A stretch of DNA of 23,741 nucleotides from Halobacteriovorax sp. (GCA_002686115.1 NZAF01000133.1:1-23741), one strand, 5' to 3'; shown: positions 14,836 through 22,789, counted from the stretch's first letter. Notes: a model not told the origin generated them from the letters alone. Numbers and translations: made by a program.

Positions 14836-14865
14836 AAAATGAAGAGAAATCATTAAGAGAAAGAA

Positions 14866-15885
14866 ATGAATAAAATTGTAACAATAAAAACAAAAGATCA
14901 ATTGAAGTTATCAGATTTTAAAAGAGGGGAAAAACACCGCTTGTATGTTCATCTCTCTGAAAATGCCTTAAGTATCCCATGGAAAGTTCCTGTTATTGTC
15001 GTTAGAGGAAAGAAGAAAGGAAAAGTACTAGGGATAACGGCAGCTATTCACGGGGATGAGTTAAATGGAATTTCTACAATTTTTAAACTGATTGAAGAAA
15101 TTGATCCAGAAAAGCTAACAGGAACCCTTGTTCTTGTCCCGATTTGTAATGTTCCTGGTTATATGACTAATAAACGATATTTCCTAGATAATGTTGATTT
15201 AAATAGAATTATGCCAGGACAAATAAACGGGAATGCAAGTAAAATATATGCTTATCATCTTACTCAAAAAATAATTAGTAAGTTTGACTACTTGTTAGAT
15301 CTTCATACTGCAAGTCATGGGCGAGTGAATAGTCTCTATATTCGAGCTGACTTAGATAATGAGGAAACAAGAACTTTAGCTTACCTTCAAAACCCTCAGA
15401 TTATTGTAAAAAAATACGATGAAAGTGGAACTCTTAGAGCTTGGACAAATGAACAGGGGATACCTTCGATTACTATCGAAATAGGAAACCCAAATGCATT
15501 TCAACATTCTTTAATTGATGAGACTCTAGAAGGTATTTTAAATACGATGAGACATCTTAATATGATTGATGGGGAGGTTAAAGATCATGTAACTGATGCT
15601 ACGATTTGTGATCACTCCTACTGGCTTCTCTCAACCAAAGGGGGAATTGTTGATGTTCTGCCAAAACTTACAGATAAAGTAAAAAAAGGTGAGGTTGTCG
15701 CGAGAGTTTATGATGTTTTTGGTACAGTTAAAGAAGAAGTCATTGCAGACAGAAATGGTATTGTCATTGGAAAAAATGTCTCACCAAATTGTCTTGCTGG
15801 TAATAGACTCGTACATCTTGGGGTTGATGAGATAGAGCTTGAGCCACAAATGATCCCTGCAAATGATGAGATAAATATAGAATAG
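14866..15885 (+). CDS. Succinylglutamate desuccinylase/aspartoacylase-family zinc deacylase, copy 2
   Basis: A 339-residue M14-like zinc hydrolase, paralogous to the 337-residue copy at 6381-7394. Zinc ligands H62 and E65 lie in AIHGDELNG, and H147 in LDLHTASHG; NVDLNRIMPG (109-118) holds the substrate-binding Asn-Arg, and E205 (TIEIGNP) is the probable catalytic base. The C-terminal part (about 250-320) is the barrel domain found in the other copy. Such enzymes release amino acids or acyl groups from amides. Together with the RimK-type ligase just upstream it forms a make-and-break pair for one amide bond, although it may act on a different substrate. It is cytoplasmic (no signal). The kinase-like gene begins 15 nt downstream, in the same operon. 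Confidence 0.92.
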   Translation: MNKIVTIKTKDQLKLSDFKRGEKHRLYVHLSENALSIPWKVPVIVVRGKKKGKVLGITAAIHGDELNGISTIFKLIEEIDPEKLTGTLVLVPICNVPGYMTNKRYFLDNVDLNRIMPGQINGNASKIYAYHLTQKIISKFDYLLDLHTASHGRVNSLYIRADLDNEETRTLAYLQNPQIIVKKYDESGTLRAWTNEQGIPSITIEIGNPNAFQHSLIDETLEGILNTMRHLNMIDGEVKDHVTDATICDHSYWLLSTKGGIVDVLPKLTDKVKKGEVVARVYDVFGTVKEEVIADRNGIVIGKNVSPNCLAGNRLVHLGVDEIELEPQMIPANDEINIE

Positions 15886-15900
15886 TGACTAGGAAATACA

Positions 15901-16638
15901 ATGAAAAATAAAGTAATAGAATCATTCGATCTAAGCCCCGGAAGAGTACTCTTAAATAAGTATGTTGTAGAGAGACTTGTCGGAGCTGGACTTGAGGGAG
16001 AAGTTTACCAAGTTCGAGAAAGACTAACGAATAAGATGAGGGCGTTAAAATTATTTTTTCCACATCGAGATCAAAAATTTAAAGTTAGTACTAGAATAGC
16101 GAAGAAACTTGATAAGCTTGATGATAGTCCAATTGTTGTTGATTATGTCTCTTATCAGGTTATTACTTTAAAGGGTTATAAAGTCGCTTGTTTAATAACA
16201 GAGTTCATAGAAGGAGAGATTCTAAGTGACTTCGTAAATAAGCATAGAATGAAAAGGCTAGGAGTCTTTCCGGCCATTCATCTTCTCTATTCTTTATCTC
16301 TTGGTATTGAATCAATTCATCTTAGTGGTGAGTACCACGGAGACTTACATGTTGATAATATTATTATCAAAAAATTTGGACTAGAATTTGATTTGAAGAT
16401 TATTGATCTTCATCACTGGGGAGATAGTAAAAAAGATAATCGTGAAGAAGACATCGTGAAGCTTGTTAGAATCTTCTATGATATTCTTGGTGGCGAAAAA
16501 AGATATAAGTATATGCCTAACTCAATTAAGTACATTATTTCAGGATTAAAACGTACTCTTATTTTAAAGAAATTTAAGACAATCACTGATTTAAGATTTC
16601 ACTTAGAAGAACTGGACTGGTCAGATGCAATCTCATGA
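15901..16638 (+). CDS. Small protein kinase-like protein
   Basis: A 245-residue protein with a eukaryotic-like kinase fold in compact form. It shows a glycine-rich loop GAGLEGEVYQV (28-38), the ATP-anchoring Lys50 in RALKLF, a catalytic loop YHGDLHVDN (145-153) with Asp148 and Asn153, and a metal-binding Asp169 in IIDLHHWG where Ser/Thr kinases have DFG. The HGDLH...N form is closer to aminoglycoside-phosphotransferase/ABC1-type kinases than to HRD Ser/Thr kinases, so the substrate could be a protein or a small molecule. There is no membrane helix or sensor domain. It overlaps the following PP2C gene by 14 nt, which argues for reversible protein phosphorylation as the purpose. Possibly it regulates enzymes of the same operon; this is inference. 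Confidence 0.83.
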   Translation: MKNKVIESFDLSPGRVLLNKYVVERLVGAGLEGEVYQVRERLTNKMRALKLFFPHRDQKFKVSTRIAKKLDKLDDSPIVVDYVSYQVITLKGYKVACLITEFIEGEILSDFVNKHRMKRLGVFPAIHLLYSLSLGIESIHLSGEYHGDLHVDNIIIKKFGLEFDLKIIDLHHWGDSKKDNREEDIVKLVRIFYDILGGEKRYKYMPNSIKYIISGLKRTLILKKFKTITDLRFHLEELDWSDAIS

Positions 16639-17416
16639 TAAGTTGAATATCGTTGAAAACAATGTCGATGACTTTGTCCACGGTGTATGTGACTGGGGAT
16701 CATACAGACTTGGCTATTTCTTAGCTAGAGCGCGAGGAAAAGAAAAAGCAAATGAAGATAGTGTTTTTGTGATATCAAATGAAAAGAAAGCTTTCTTTGG
16801 TGTAAGTGATGGAGCAGGGGGGCATCCAAAAGGTGACGAAGCCTCATCTATTACAGTTAATGTTATGAAAGATTTAGTATCTGAAAAGTCTAGTGCATTA
16901 TCACCTCTAGATCTGATATTTTCAGCAAATAATAAAGTGCTCGATCTAAAAGTTGGAGCAAGATGTACGCTAACTTTTTGTGAATTGGATGATAATTATA
17001 TTCAAGCATTTTCTGTCGGGGATTCTGAGGTTATTGGCTGGAATCATTTGGGTACAGAGATTTATTCGAATATTCCAGACTCAGCAACAGGACATTCGAT
17101 TGAAGCAGGTTATATGACTCAAGAAGAGTCTTTGAATGACCCTGAAAGATATATTGTAAACAATATGATTGGTGATAAAACTTTAAGAGTAGAAGTTTCA
17201 TCAAAGATTGAAACCAAAAAAGGTCATACTTACCTTGTAGGAAGTGATGGATTATTTGATAATTTTTCACATAAGGCTTTATATGCAATGATTGGTGAGG
17301 GCTCATTCGAAGAGTCTCTTAAAGACTTAGTTTTAAAGTGCCAAGAACAAAAGAGTGAGTTATTTCAAAAGAATGATGACATATCATTCGTACTTGTAAG
17401 AAAAGTAAAAGCTTAG
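16625..17416 (+). CDS. PP2C-type protein serine/threonine phosphatase
   Basis: A 263-residue PP2C phosphatase of typical bacterial length. Metal- and phosphate-site motifs are all present: NEDS (43-46), VSDGAGGHPKGDEAS (60-74) with Asp62, SVGDSEV (130-136) with Asp133, VGSDGLFDNF (205-214) with Asp208, and NDDISFVLV near the C-terminus with Asp252. It has no membrane or sensor domain. ATG 16625 lies inside the end of the kinase-like gene (14 nt overlap), with only a weak ribosome site, so translation is probably coupled and the two proteins made in matched amounts. Known PP2C enzymes of bacteria remove phosphate from Ser/Thr of proteins; the kinase product of the neighbouring gene, or that kinase's targets, are the natural candidates. 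Confidence 0.92.
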   Translation: MQSHDKLNIVENNVDDFVHGVCDWGSYRLGYFLARARGKEKANEDSVFVISNEKKAFFGVSDGAGGHPKGDEASSITVNVMKDLVSEKSSALSPLDLIFSANNKVLDLKVGARCTLTFCELDDNYIQAFSVGDSEVIGWNHLGTEIYSNIPDSATGHSIEAGYMTQEESLNDPERYIVNNMIGDKTLRVEVSSKIETKKGHTYLVGSDGLFDNFSHKALYAMIGEGSFEESLKDLVLKCQEQKSELFQKNDDISFVLVRKVKA

Positions 17417-17431
17417 ATTATTGAGGATTTT

Positions 17432-18955
17432 ATGAAAAAAAAGAAAATAGAAATTAGAAATGCCAAGGTTTCAGATATTACTGGTATTAATAATCTCGTA
17501 AAGAAGGTCTATAAAGATGAGGGCTATAAAAGAGAGACTATACGAGGGCAAATCTCTAACTTTCAAGAGGGATGCTTTGTCATATTAATCAATGACGTGA
17601 TTGTGGCCTATTCTGCAAGTATTATCGTTAAAGAAAAGTGGGCAATGAAGCCACATACTTGGAAAGAAATAACAGCTAATGGCTTTGGATCTACTCATGA
17701 TAATAACGGTGATTATCTCTATGGTTATGAGACTTGTGTTGATCCAGATGTAAGAGGGCATCGTTTAGGACAAAGAATTTATAATGCCAGAAGAGAACTT
17801 GTTAAGTTTCAAAATCTAAAAGGTATTATTTTTGGCGGTAGAATTCCTAGCTATGCGAAACGTTCTAAAAAATATCCTGATATTTTTGAATATATTCAAC
17901 TTGTAAAAGAGAAGAGAGTTAAGGACACCGTTTTAGGTTTCCATCTAAGAAATAATTTTGAGATTATAGGTGTCTTAAAAAAATATCTACCTAGTGATCC
18001 TGAGAGTCTCGGTTATGCGGTTCATTTGAAATGGGAAAACCCTGAGTATCAGGACATGGATGAGAAGAAGTTACAGCCTATTCGTCCAAATTCAGTAAGA
18101 GTTGTTTCCGTTCAATATAAGCAAAGAGCAGTTAAAAGCTTTGATGAGTTTGCACAAATTGTAGAGTACTACGTTGATGTTGCTGGAGATTACAGAGCAG
18201 ACTTTCTTTTATTTCCAGAGCTTTTTACAATGCAGCTTCTGTCGATAAAAAATGAAGAAGTTGCGCCAGATGTTGCTATTGAACATATGACCTCTTACAC
18301 AGAAAGAGTAAAAGAATTATTTAGAAATCTTGCTATAAAATATAACGTAAATATTATTGCAGGCTCACATCCAACAAAGATCAATGAAGAAGTGAGAAAT
18401 ATTTCTTATATTTGCTTGCGTGATGGTTCAGTACATGAGCAAGCTAAAATTCATCCTACTCCAGATGAAAAATACTGGTGGAATATTAAAGGCGGGAATG
18501 AATTAAATGTTATTGATACTGATTGTGGACCTATTGGGGTCTTAATTTGTTATGATAGTGAGTTTCCAGAGTTAACAAGGCATCTTGTTAACCAGGGAAT
18601 ACAATTCTTATTTGTTCCTTTTTTAACAGATAATAGACAAGCTTTTGCTAGAGTTAAGTTTTGTTGCCAAGCTCGTGCAATTGAAAATCAAATATATGTT
18701 GCGATGGCCGGTAATGTTGGTAACCTTCCTCGTGTAAAGAACTTAGATATTCAATATGCACAAAGCTGTATACTTACTCCATGTGATTTTCCATTTGCTT
18801 TAGATGGGATTGCTGCAGATACAAGTCCTAATGTTGAAATGGTCGCTATTGCAGATCTGAGGATTGATACTCTTCTAGAAGCTAGGGAGAATGGAGCTGT
18901 TAAGAATTTAAAAGATAGAAGACACGACTTATATTCAGTCGTTTGGCATAAGTAG
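17432..18955 (+). CDS. GNAT acetyltransferase-nitrilase (carbon-nitrogen hydrolase) fusion
   Basis: A 507-residue two-domain protein. Residues about 5-200 are a GNAT domain with the acetyl-CoA motif VDPDVRGHRLGQRIY (103-117). Residues about 220-505 are a nitrilase-superfamily amidohydrolase with the complete triad: Glu263 (LLFPELFT), Lys339 (AKIHPTP) and Cys373 (VLICYDSEFPEL). The same architecture and length occur in B. subtilis YhcX (513 residues), whose function is not firmly known. Nitrilase-type amidases release ammonia or an amine from amides; the GNAT part could acylate an amine, so one protein may join two consecutive steps. The start has GAGGA 5-6 nt upstream. It is the last gene of the lysR-led operon, starting 15 nt after the PP2C gene and ending 1 nt from the convergent PqqD-like gene. 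Confidence 0.93.
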   Translation: MKKKKIEIRNAKVSDITGINNLVKKVYKDEGYKRETIRGQISNFQEGCFVILINDVIVAYSASIIVKEKWAMKPHTWKEITANGFGSTHDNNGDYLYGYETCVDPDVRGHRLGQRIYNARRELVKFQNLKGIIFGGRIPSYAKRSKKYPDIFEYIQLVKEKRVKDTVLGFHLRNNFEIIGVLKKYLPSDPESLGYAVHLKWENPEYQDMDEKKLQPIRPNSVRVVSVQYKQRAVKSFDEFAQIVEYYVDVAGDYRADFLLFPELFTMQLLSIKNEEVAPDVAIEHMTSYTERVKELFRNLAIKYNVNIIAGSHPTKINEEVRNISYICLRDGSVHEQAKIHPTPDEKYWWNIKGGNELNVIDTDCGPIGVLICYDSEFPELTRHLVNQGIQFLFVPFLTDNRQAFARVKFCCQARAIENQIYVAMAGNVGNLPRVKNLDIQYAQSCILTPCDFPFALDGIAADTSPNVEMVAIADLRIDTLLEARENGAVKNLKDRRHDLYSVVWHK

Positions 18956-18956
18956 T

Positions 18957-19211
18957 CTAAACTTCTTCAACAAGATCGTATTCTTTTAATTTCTTAATTG
19001 CACTAACTGTAATGTCTGTTGACTTATCCAGAGATACCTGGCCAACATCAGATAGAGTTTTACTAATTTCATCAGTACTTGTTTGACCATCAAGCTTTTT
19101 CCAAATGAAGGCTGCGATATAACTTATCTCGTAATAATTTTTTTCATCATTGGTGATAATAAGTGTTTCGTCTTGATTGTTTTTAACAAGTGTTCCAGTT
19201 TTTTGATACAT
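18957..19211 (-). CDS. Stand-alone PqqD-like (RiPP recognition element) protein
   Basis: An 84-residue protein with the PqqD pattern: an N-terminal beta part including the YYEISYIAAFIWKKLDG segment (26-42), then helices and a short C-terminal winged-helix end (LKEYDLVEEV). PqqD-like domains bind leader peptides for radical-SAM and other peptide-modifying enzymes, and are often stand-alone; some act outside peptide maturation. The start is well fixed by a near-perfect AGGAGG 5 nt upstream. No radical-SAM or PQQ gene is in the window, and no obvious precursor peptide lies beside it. It converges with the GNAT-nitrilase gene with a 1 nt gap and is divergent from proB. A link to the ligase operon is possible but is not shown by its orientation. 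Confidence 0.8.
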   Translation of the reverse strand: MYQKTGTLVKNNQDETLIITNDEKNYYEISYIAAFIWKKLDGQTSTDEISKTLSDVGQVSLDKSTDITVSAIKKLKEYDLVEEV

Positions 19212-19332
19212 TTTTACCTCCTGTAATAATTATATATAAAGGTAAGATAAGAATCATTTGTTGTGAACCCAACTTCGGAAAAACCAAATTTACTTATAAA
19301 TCTTAAAAAAATGATTTTTTTTCTATTACCTT
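19212..19332. promoter_or_regulatory. Divergent promoter region between PqqD-like gene and proB
   Basis: 121 nt. For the minus strand, TATAAT (complement of 19229-19234) is a good -10 element about 18 nt from the PqqD-like start, leaving a very short leader that still includes AGGAGG. For proB, TATAAA at 19295-19300 or TATTAC at 19324-19329 are weak -10 candidates. An AT-only inverted repeat, A7-TGA-T8 at 19305-19322, sits just before the proB start. Confidence 0.45.
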
Positions 19333-20475
19333 ATGTTTATGTCAATAAATATACGAAAAGAACTAAAAGAATTAAACAGAGTGGTCATCAAAGTCGGTAG
19401 TAACGTTGTTACTGGTGATGATGGGCAATTGTCAACGAGGGTTTTAAGAAAACTTGTTGAAGATATCTGTGAACTTATGAACTCAGGGGTAGAGGTTATC
19501 TTGATAAGCTCTGGAGCTGTTAGTGTTGGGAAAAATTACTTAAATATTTATTCACCACACCATAAAGACCTAGGCTTTATGCATTCAACAAGCTCTATAG
19601 GGCAACCAAAGTTAATCAATTCGTACTCAAGATTATTTGAAGAGAATATGAGGTTATGCTCTCAAATTCTTCTTACCCACGATGATTTCAGAAAGCGAAA
19701 AAGGTTTTTACACACTAAAGAAAATCTTGATGTGCTTTTAAAAAATAAGATTGTTCCTATTTTAAATGAGAATGATTCTATTTCTTTTACTGAAATATCT
19801 GTTGGTGACAATGATCACTTAGCAGCTGCCACAGCTCAGATGGTCGACGCTGACCTACTCTTAGTCATTACATCAACAGATGGCCTCTACAATAAAGACC
19901 CCCACTTAGAAGGTGCTAAAAAACTCCCTTTTATTCCTTATGGAAAGAAAATGAATGGAATTTCTTTAAAAGGTGTTAGTGGTGCAGGTCGAGGCGGAAT
20001 GTCTTCAAAAATTAAAGCAGTAAAGAAAATTACGAAACTTGGAATACCTGCAATTATTAGTTCTAAATTAAATGAAAGAATTATTATCGATCCAATAGAA
20101 AATGAAAATGTTGGAACTTTCTTTGAGCCCAAGAAAGTATTTTGCCCTAATGAGAGAAAGGGATGGCTTATTTCAACTTTAAAACCCGATTGTTCAATCG
20201 AAGTTGATGATGGTGCCTTTAAAGCTCTTATTGAAAGTAAATCACTTCTTCCAACCGGAGTAACAGGGGTAAATGGAGTTTTCTATCCAGGTGATTGTGT
20301 GGCGCTCAAATATAATGATGAGATATTTGCTACAGGTATTTCTGAATATGACTATCAAGATGTAAAGAAACTTATGGGAAGTCAGAGTCAGGATATTGAG
20401 AACATTCTTGGTTATAAGAAAACAAATGAAATTGTACATACATTAAATCTAGTTGTTGAAAAGGAGATTATATAA
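19333..20475 (+). CDS. proB: Glutamate 5-kinase (proline biosynthesis)
   Basis: A 380-residue ProB of usual length. It phosphorylates glutamate to gamma-glutamyl phosphate, the first step to proline. The amino-acid kinase domain (about 1-265) has VIKVGSNVVTGDDGQLS, ILISSGAVSVG, PILNENDSIS, and GRGGMSSKIKAVKK; a PUA domain follows (about 280-370, with GVFYPGDCVALKY), as in E. coli ProB. In E. coli the kinase domain is the site of proline feedback inhibition; I cannot judge that here. There is no purine-rich ribosome site before ATG 19333, nor before the second ATG two codons later, so initiation may be leaderless or weak; the protein could start at either. Its stop codon overlaps the proA start (TAATG), and proC follows, forming a complete proBAC operon. 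Confidence 0.97.
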   Translation: MFMSINIRKELKELNRVVIKVGSNVVTGDDGQLSTRVLRKLVEDICELMNSGVEVILISSGAVSVGKNYLNIYSPHHKDLGFMHSTSSIGQPKLINSYSRLFEENMRLCSQILLTHDDFRKRKRFLHTKENLDVLLKNKIVPILNENDSISFTEISVGDNDHLAAATAQMVDADLLLVITSTDGLYNKDPHLEGAKKLPFIPYGKKMNGISLKGVSGAGRGGMSSKIKAVKKITKLGIPAIISSKLNERIIIDPIENENVGTFFEPKKVFCPNERKGWLISTLKPDCSIEVDDGAFKALIESKSLLPTGVTGVNGVFYPGDCVALKYNDEIFATGISEYDYQDVKKLMGSQSQDIENILGYKKTNEIVHTLNLVVEKEII

Positions 20476-21716
20476 TGAAAGATATAGCATTTAAGGCCAA
20501 AAAGGCATCAAAAGAATTACTTAAATTAGATAAGAATACAAGAAATGAAATTTTTAATAATTTAATTATTAATCTTAAAAATAAAGAAAAAGAAATCATT
20601 GAAGCAAATCACATTGATGTGACTCATGCAAAAAAAGAAGGCTTAAGTGAAGCCATGATTGATAGACTAATTATTGATGAAGCAAGACTTTCTTCGATCG
20701 TTGAAAGTGTTAAATCAGTAAGAGATCAAGAGGAAGTTGTAGGAGTCTTAAAAGACGCTGTAAACCGTGAAGATGGTTTAGTAATTTCTAAGCAAGCAGT
20801 TCCTATCGGTGTTATTTTAATGATTTTTGAATCAAGACCAAATGTCGTCATTGATAGTGCTATTCTTGCCCTAAAGTCATCTAACGCCATCATTTTAAAG
20901 GGTGGGAAGGAAGCGAGATTTACGAATAAGATTTTTGGTGAAATTATTTCGGAATCAATTAAAGACTTCATTCCAACTGAAAGTGTGCAGGTTTTAGACT
21001 CTGATGATAGAAACCTTGTTAACGACCTTTTAAGTTATAATGAGTTTATCGATGTTGTTATCCCTCGAGGAGGGCATGGTTTAATTAATCATGTTTATAA
21101 GAACGCAAAGATGCCTGTTATTGCTCACTTTAGAGGTCTTTGTCATATGTATATTGATAAAGAAGCTGATATTGATAAGGCTACAGATCTTATCGTTAAT
21201 GCAAAAACTCAAAGACCGGGTGTTTGTAATGCTCTTGAAACCCTTTTAATTCATGAGGATGTACTAGAAAGTTTATGCTCAAAGTTATTACCTGTTCTCT
21301 TAGATAAAGGTACTGAGTTAAGAGTCGATAATAAAATTTATGAAAAATTTAGTATGCTCAATGTTTCAAAAGCATCTGAAAATGATTGGCAAACAGAATA
21401 TCTAAAAAATATTCTATCTATTAAAACAGTGCCAAGCTTAGATGAAGCAATTACCCACATTGCTACGTATGGTTCAAATCACACAGAAAGTATTGTTACA
21501 GAAAATCAAGATGTCGCAATGAAGTTTTTAAACCAAGTCGATGCTAGTTGTGTGATGGTGAATTCTTCAACTCGTTTCAATGATGGTGGAGAATTAGGTT
21601 TAGGTGCTGAGATTGGGATCTCAACATCAAAGATTCATGCATATGGTCCAATGGGCGCAAGTCAAATGACTACTAACAGATACGTCGTCATGGGGAATGG
21701 CCATGTTAGATGTTAA
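20475..21716 (+). CDS. proA: Gamma-glutamyl phosphate reductase (proline biosynthesis)
   Basis: A 413-residue ProA, the standard length. It reduces gamma-glutamyl phosphate with NADPH to glutamate semialdehyde, which cyclises to pyrroline-5-carboxylate. The catalytic Cys251 lies in TQRPGVCNALETLL; other landmarks are VPIGVILMIFESRPNV (109-124), LKGGKEA (141-147) and the C-terminal SSTRFNDGGELGLGAEIGIS and HAYGPMG segments typical of the family. The ATG shares one base with the proB stop (TAATG), giving close translational coupling, and proC begins inside its last 20 nt. Assignment is secure from motif content and operon position. Confidence 0.97.
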   Translation: MKDIAFKAKKASKELLKLDKNTRNEIFNNLIINLKNKEKEIIEANHIDVTHAKKEGLSEAMIDRLIIDEARLSSIVESVKSVRDQEEVVGVLKDAVNREDGLVISKQAVPIGVILMIFESRPNVVIDSAILALKSSNAIILKGGKEARFTNKIFGEIISESIKDFIPTESVQVLDSDDRNLVNDLLSYNEFIDVVIPRGGHGLINHVYKNAKMPVIAHFRGLCHMYIDKEADIDKATDLIVNAKTQRPGVCNALETLLIHEDVLESLCSKLLPVLLDKGTELRVDNKIYEKFSMLNVSKASENDWQTEYLKNILSIKTVPSLDEAITHIATYGSNHTESIVTENQDVAMKFLNQVDASCVMVNSSTRFNDGGELGLGAEIGISTSKIHAYGPMGASQMTTNRYVVMGNGHVRC

Positions 21717-22560
21717 AAATACAAAACTATACATTAGTTATGGCATCGTAGGATGCGGTAATATGTCACAGGCGTTCTTTGGACGCCTGTTTAAAGATAA
21801 TAAAAATAAACAGCGTCGTGTGATCATGACTTATACACCTTCAAATACAAGAGCTCATGAACTTGCAGATTCGATTGGTGGAACGAGTGTGAAGAATCTT
21901 AAATATCTTAATCACACAGAAGTCATTTGCTTATGCTTTAAGCCGCAACAATTAAAAAGGTTTTTAACTGATGCTAGAGAAATTGATTTCAGTGGAAAAA
22001 CTATTGTTTCAATACTTGCTGGTGTGGACTTAAAAACATTAAAAGAATATTTCCCAAATAGTCCTATCATTAGATTAATGCCTTCAATGCCAGTTGAAAA
22101 TGGACAAGGGATTTCATTAATTTCTCATACTGATGATGTCTCAAAGAAGGTTCTTGATGAACTTGAACTTTTATCAAGCAAGCATTCAATGGTTATAAAA
22201 CTTGAAGAAAAACTTTTTGATAAGCTCACTCTTGTAACTTCTTCTGGGCCAGCTTTTGTTTATTATCTCTTCGCTAGTTTTGCAAAATCATTAGAAGAAG
22301 CGGGCATAAGAAAAGATAATTCAAAAGAGATTATACACAAATTGTTTCTTGGCGCGCTGTCAATGATTAAGAATGACAAAAGAGACGTAGAAGATTTAAT
22401 CGCAGATGTTTGCTCTTTTAAAGGAGTTACGGCTGCAGGTATTGAAGAATTAGGACGTCAGAATGTAAGTGAATCCATCTTAGGTGCTATAGATAAGGGT
22501 GTAGAGCGATCTCGCGAATTACAGTCTGAAGTGCGTTCGGATTTACCTAATTTACAATAA
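21703..22560 (+). CDS. proC: Pyrroline-5-carboxylate reductase (proline biosynthesis)
   Basis: A 285-residue ProC. It reduces pyrroline-5-carboxylate to proline. The NAD(P)-binding fold begins with YGIVGCGNMSQAFFG; further family marks are CFKPQQL, SILAGVDL, the active-site RLMPSMPVENGQG, SSGPAFVYY and, near the end, FKGVTAAGIEEL. I prefer ATG 21703 to the in-frame ATG 21697, since GGGGA lies 6 nt before 21703 but directly against 21697; only two residues change. The gene overlaps the end of proA by 14 nt (20 nt with the other start), so the three proline genes are one tightly coupled unit. Confidence 0.95.
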   Translation: MLDVKNTKLYISYGIVGCGNMSQAFFGRLFKDNKNKQRRVIMTYTPSNTRAHELADSIGGTSVKNLKYLNHTEVICLCFKPQQLKRFLTDAREIDFSGKTIVSILAGVDLKTLKEYFPNSPIIRLMPSMPVENGQGISLISHTDDVSKKVLDELELLSSKHSMVIKLEEKLFDKLTLVTSSGPAFVYYLFASFAKSLEEAGIRKDNSKEIIHKLFLGALSMIKNDKRDVEDLIADVCSFKGVTAAGIEELGRQNVSESILGAIDKGVERSRELQSEVRSDLPNLQ

Positions 22561-22600
22561 TAATTTAAAATCCATTAATAAATCTTGATAGTGTTAAGTT

Positions 22601-22780
22601 ATGGAAAAATCAAAGAAAATCAGAAAAGAAAAGTCTATTAACAATGAATCTGGAATTGAAATTCCTTTCTTAAAGGAAGACGTGGAGCGTATTATCAATC
22701 ACCGTCCTGATTCTTTTATTAGAGAAGGGATTGAGTACAATGATGATAGTGTACATTTGAAGTCCCTCTCGATGCTATAA
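22601..22780 (+). CDS. 59-residue unrecognised small protein upstream of the symporter
   Basis: ATG 22601 opens a frame of 59 codons ending in TAA at 22778-22780. The protein is hydrophilic, Lys/Glu-rich at its start (MEKSKKIRKEKSINNES) and contains FLKEDVERIINHRPDSFIRE; there is no signal peptide or Cys. I do not recognise it. Support for it being a gene: it fills the gap between proC and the symporter exactly, and its stop codon is immediately followed by the symporter's Shine-Dalgarno (taAGGAGG), a layout typical of coupled genes. Its own ribosome site is weak. It could be a small partner or regulator of the symporter. Confidence 0.6.
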   Translation: MEKSKKIRKEKSINNESGIEIPFLKEDVERIINHRPDSFIREGIEYNDDSVHLKSLSML

Positions 22781-22789
22781 GGAGGTACT

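Noticed and set aside
15764..16063. 99-codon minus-strand frame across the deacylase-kinase junction
   Set aside because: Shadow of two strongly supported plus-strand genes; no ribosome site or domain.
18957..19211. A RiPP (graspetide or PQQ) gene cluster call for the 11.6-19.2 kb region
   Set aside because: No precursor peptide, radical-SAM enzyme or exporter is visible, and the PqqD-like gene is on the opposite strand; only the weaker association is reported.
19305..19322. A7-TGA-T8 as a terminator
   Set aside because: The stem is A-T only with no GC pairs and lies between divergent genes, so there is no transcript for it to terminate.
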